Origin: BS750m-G77 sp043797735
GTDB lineage: Bacteria > Omnitrophota > Gorgyraeia > Gygaellales > Profunditerraquicolaceae
Direction of reading: 5' to 3'
DNA: 9,167 nt
NCBI GenBank assembly: GCA_043797735.1
Contig: JAZDPH010000065.1
Location: 1 to 9,167, forward strand
The position numbers and the translations under genes are program-made. Positions 7,444 through 9,167 of the stretch are shown here, piece by piece (positions within the stretch are counted from its first letter, which is position 1; every line of letters begins with the position of its first letter). A model generated the notes under the pieces. That model was not told where the DNA came from. It did not search any database and saw nothing but the letters and a program-made list of their open reading frames with translations.

Positions 7444-8060
7444 TATCTAATCTTAACCAGGTTTCTGGCTATTTTTTTCGTATGGTAATATACCGCGGCG
7501 GTAAAATCCAGCATATTCAAAAACATATTGCAGGCCATCGGGCTGCAGATGCCGTCTATCATCCGCTGATTATGTTTTTGCCGGTAGGCGTCTACCAGGG
7601 AATCAATATGTTCTTCTCTGCTGGCTACTTGCTTTACCCGGCTTAAATCGTCCCTCTCCAGCGCAGAGGCTACTTCCTTAAGGGCATCCTCGGCCTTGCG
7701 GTATAACTGCTCATACTCCTGGACTGCCTCGTCGCTAAAAAGAAGTTTTTCTGCTATTTTTATCTGCACCCGTTCCAGTATGTCCTTACAATAGTCCCCG
7801 ATCAACTCCAGGTCCCCCACCACGTCCGCAAAAACAATTACCCGGGACTTCTCTTCGGCGCTATCGCTGTGGCGGCCTAATAATACCAGTTCCGCGGTAA
7901 GCTCTTTTTCCATGCCATTAAGCTTATTTTCTTCGCCCAGGACATTGGATAATAATTCCAGGTCGTGGTCTATAAAAGACTGATGGGTCAGCTGCCACAT
8001 CTTCAGCGAAAGCGCGGCCATAGAAGCGATTCCCTGTTTTATCTCGTTTAAGGTTTTCAT
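7443..8060 (-). CDS. PhoU-domain protein (DUF47/PhoU-like), putative regulator
   Basis: A 205-residue soluble, mostly helical protein without signal peptide or membrane helix. It looks like a PhoU fold of six helices in two three-helix repeats. The first repeat ends with DLELIGDYCKDILE (83-96), which carries the ExxxD metal-binding motif of PhoU (Glu85, Asp89). The equivalent in the second repeat, LDFTAAVYYHTKKIA (184-198), keeps Asp185 but has Ala189 instead of Asp, so the second metal site seems degenerate. Known PhoU proteins control phosphate uptake (Pst/PhoR); PhoU-like domains are also attached to Na+/phosphate cotransporters and K+ channel regulators. No phosphate gene is near. It lies between the hydrogenase large subunit (4-base overlap) and the first antiporter subunit (1-base overlap), which suggests a role in regulating or assembling this complex. 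That role is inference; the domain assignment is reasonably sure. Confidence 0.8.
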   Translation of the reverse strand: MKTLNEIKQGIASMAALSLKMWQLTHQSFIDHDLELLSNVLGEENKLNGMEKELTAELVLLGRHSDSAEEKSRVIVFADVVGDLELIGDYCKDILERVQIKIAEKLLFSDEAVQEYEQLYRKAEDALKEVASALERDDLSRVKQVASREEHIDSLVDAYRQKHNQRMIDGICSPMACNMFLNMLDFTAAVYYHTKKIARNLVKIR

Positions 8061-9167
8061 TTTTGCAATCCTCCCCTTAACCTATCGGATTTTTGCTGCG
8101 AGAGTTTAATCAGGTCCCAGCCGTTAAGAATTTTTTTATCGTCGCTTCTTCTGACTACCGCCACCCTTTCGGTACAGCAATAACAAGGGTCAACTGCCGC
8201 CAGGGTAATGGCGGCATCCGAAATCGTCCCGCCCACACAAGCCACTTTATTAGAGGCCACGTTTACATAACTGGGCGCCCTAATCTTATGCCTGATCGGG
8301 CGGTTTGTGCCGTCGCTTTTTACGTAATGGAAGCACTCTCCCCTTGGTGCCTCTACCCGGCCGATGCCCTCGCCCGGCGGAACTTCTTTTATGTCGGCGT
8401 CAAAGGGCCCTTGCGGCATTTTGTCCAGGCACTGGCGGATAATGCTTATGGATTCGTATAGCTCCAGGATGCGCACTTTGGTTTTGGCAAAGATATCCCC
8501 TTCTTTCTCTATAATTACATTCCAGCTGACCTTGTCGTATGCGGCATAGGGGTCATCCCGCCTTAGGTCAATATTCACTCCTGAGGCGCGGGCAGTCGGG
8601 CCGACCACGCACCAGTCTATTGCCTGCTCTTTGGTCAAAATGCCGATGCCCTTAAGCCTTGACTGTATTACCGGATCATCCATTACCGCGCCCTTGAACA
8701 TATTCACTGCCGGGACTAATTCGTCCAGCGTCTTCTTTAGCGCGGGTATATCATCGTCTATTATATCACGCCGCACCCCTCCCGCCTTCATCATCGCGTA
8801 GTGATTGCGGTTGCCGGTAATCATCTCAAAGATATCCAGCACCGGCTCGCGGTATTTCCACGCCCACATCCAGACGGTATTGTAACCTATAAAATGCCCG
8901 GCCAGGCCCAGCCAGAGCAGATGGCTGTGAACCCGCTCCAACTCTGCAATGATGGTACGGATGTAAAGGGCGCGCTCCGGAACTTCAATGCCCGCCAGTT
9001 CCTCTACGGCATTAACATAAGCCAAGGGATGGCTGGTAGAACAGATCCCGCAGATACGCTCAACCAAGAAAGGCACCTGGTCAAAGTGTTTATGCTCTGA
9101 AAGCTCCTCAATGCCCCGGTGCATATAGCCGATAACGATATCAATATCAACCACATTCTCCCCCTCC
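8057..9167 (-). CDS. Group 4 [NiFe] hydrogenase large (catalytic) subunit, partial at 5' end
   Basis: The frame is open through the window edge: before the GTG at 9154 it reads E-G-E-N and continues into VVDIDIVIGYMHRGIEEL, the typical early part of MbhL/EchE/NuoD-type proteins. About 30 N-terminal residues are probably missing, and GTG is not the true start. Counting from that GTG, the L1 motif is RICGIC (33-38, with Glu32 before it) and the L2 motif is DPCYCCTER (322-330); Cys35, Cys38, Cys324 and Cys327 would bind nickel and iron. Both pairs present means a real hydrogenase and not Mbx/Mbs, Fpo or complex I. GGTISDAAITLAAVDPCY is closest to EchE/CooH/MbhL style. The 35 residues after Arg330 may be the tail removed by a maturation protease, as for HycE. 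The reaction is 2H+ + 2e- to H2, with electrons from ferredoxin, at the cytoplasmic face of the membrane. Its stop overlaps the PhoU-domain start (ATGA). Small subunit and Hyp maturation genes are not in view. Confidence 0.93.
   Translation of the reverse strand, partial: EGENVVDIDIVIGYMHRGIEELSEHKHFDQVPFLVERICGICSTSHPLAYVNAVEELAGIEVPERALYIRTIIAELERVHSHLLWLGLAGHFIGYNTVWMWAWKYREPVLDIFEMITGNRNHYAMMKAGGVRRDIIDDDIPALKKTLDELVPAVNMFKGAVMDDPVIQSRLKGIGILTKEQAIDWCVVGPTARASGVNIDLRRDDPYAAYDKVSWNVIIEKEGDIFAKTKVRILELYESISIIRQCLDKMPQGPFDADIKEVPPGEGIGRVEAPRGECFHYVKSDGTNRPIRHKIRAPSYVNVASNKVACVGGTISDAAITLAAVDPCYCCTERVAVVRRSDDKKILNGWDLIKLSQQKSDRLRGGLQK
8069..8076 (-). promoter_or_regulatory. Ribosome binding site of the PhoU-domain gene
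   Basis: GGGGAGGA on the minus strand lies about eight to nine bases before the ATG at 8060, inside the end of the large-subunit gene. It is the strongest Shine-Dalgarno site in the window, suggesting efficient independent initiation besides coupling. Confidence 0.65.

Larger units (their letters stand above)
1..9167 (-). other. Part of one operon: group 4 [NiFe] hydrogenase with Mrp antiporter module
   Basis: All twelve genes lie on the minus strand. Going downstream from the large subunit, the junctions are: 4-base overlap, 1-base overlap, 10-base gap, 1-base gap, 1-base overlap, 4-base overlap, 4-base gap, 6-base gap, 4-base overlap, 8-base overlap and 4-base overlap. No intergenic space is large enough for a promoter or a rho-independent terminator. 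The operon continues beyond both window ends, since the first and last genes are open at the edges. A single polycistronic transcript with translational coupling is inferred from this layout. Confidence 0.9.

Noticed and set aside
7374..7646. Plus-strand open frame spanning the junction of the PhoU-domain gene and the antiporter gene
   Set aside because: No domain and no ribosome site of note; both strands' opposing genes are supported by conserved motifs.
9152..9154. GTG as start codon of the large subunit, with the purine-rich GGAGGGGGAG upstream as ribosome site
   Set aside because: The frame stays open to the window edge and reads E-G-E-N before the GTG, matching the family; the purine run is coding and the gene is truncated.
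1..9167. Repeats, CRISPR arrays, insertion sequences, tRNA or riboswitch
   Set aside because: No direct repeat arrays, transposase fragments or RNA-like folds were seen by eye, and nearly every base is coding.

Overview
The window is a dense stretch of a single minus-strand operon. It encodes a membrane-bound group 4 [NiFe] hydrogenase joined to a full Mrp-type cation/proton antiporter module. Twelve genes are seen, two of them cut by the window ends. Transcription runs from high to low coordinates. Neighbouring genes overlap by 1 to 8 bases or are separated by at most 10 bases, so no promoter, terminator, RNA gene, repeat or mobile element lies inside.

In order of transcription: hydrogenase large subunit (8057-9167, 5' end missing); a PhoU-domain protein (7443-8060); two antiporter-like NuoL/MrpA-type membrane subunits of 464 and 629 residues (6049-7443 and 4149-6038); a 171-residue protein equal to the C-terminal part of MrpA (MbhD plus MbhE domains, 3632-4147); then mrpB, mrpC, mrpD, mrpE, mrpF and mrpG in the order usual for bacterial mrp operons (198-3632); and last a 4Fe-4S ferredoxin-like electron-transfer subunit (1-201, 3' end missing). 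The small hydrogenase subunit and the NuoH/MbhM-like membrane anchor are not in the window and are expected just outside it.

Inferred function: ferredoxin-derived electrons pass through the 4Fe-4S subunit and the absent small subunit to the NiFe site, where protons are reduced to H2 (or the reverse). The free energy drives ion movement through the antiporter-like subunits and the Mrp module, giving a Na+ or H+ gradient. Both CxxC nickel-binding motifs of the large subunit are intact, so this should be a true hydrogenase and not a sulfur- or quinone-linked relative such as Mbs/Mbx or complex I.

The features most worth attention are the PhoU-domain gene placed between the catalytic subunit and the ion pump, the presence of three antiporter-type subunits, the loss of the conserved TM5 glutamate in one of them, and the mrp gene order, which differs from the archaeal Mbh order.

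The organism is probably an uncultured anaerobic bacterium: Shine-Dalgarno sites are clear at many starts, genes are tightly packed, and the mrp order is bacterial. The style of the sequence reminds me of Omnitrophota or related candidate phyla, but this is a low-confidence guess.
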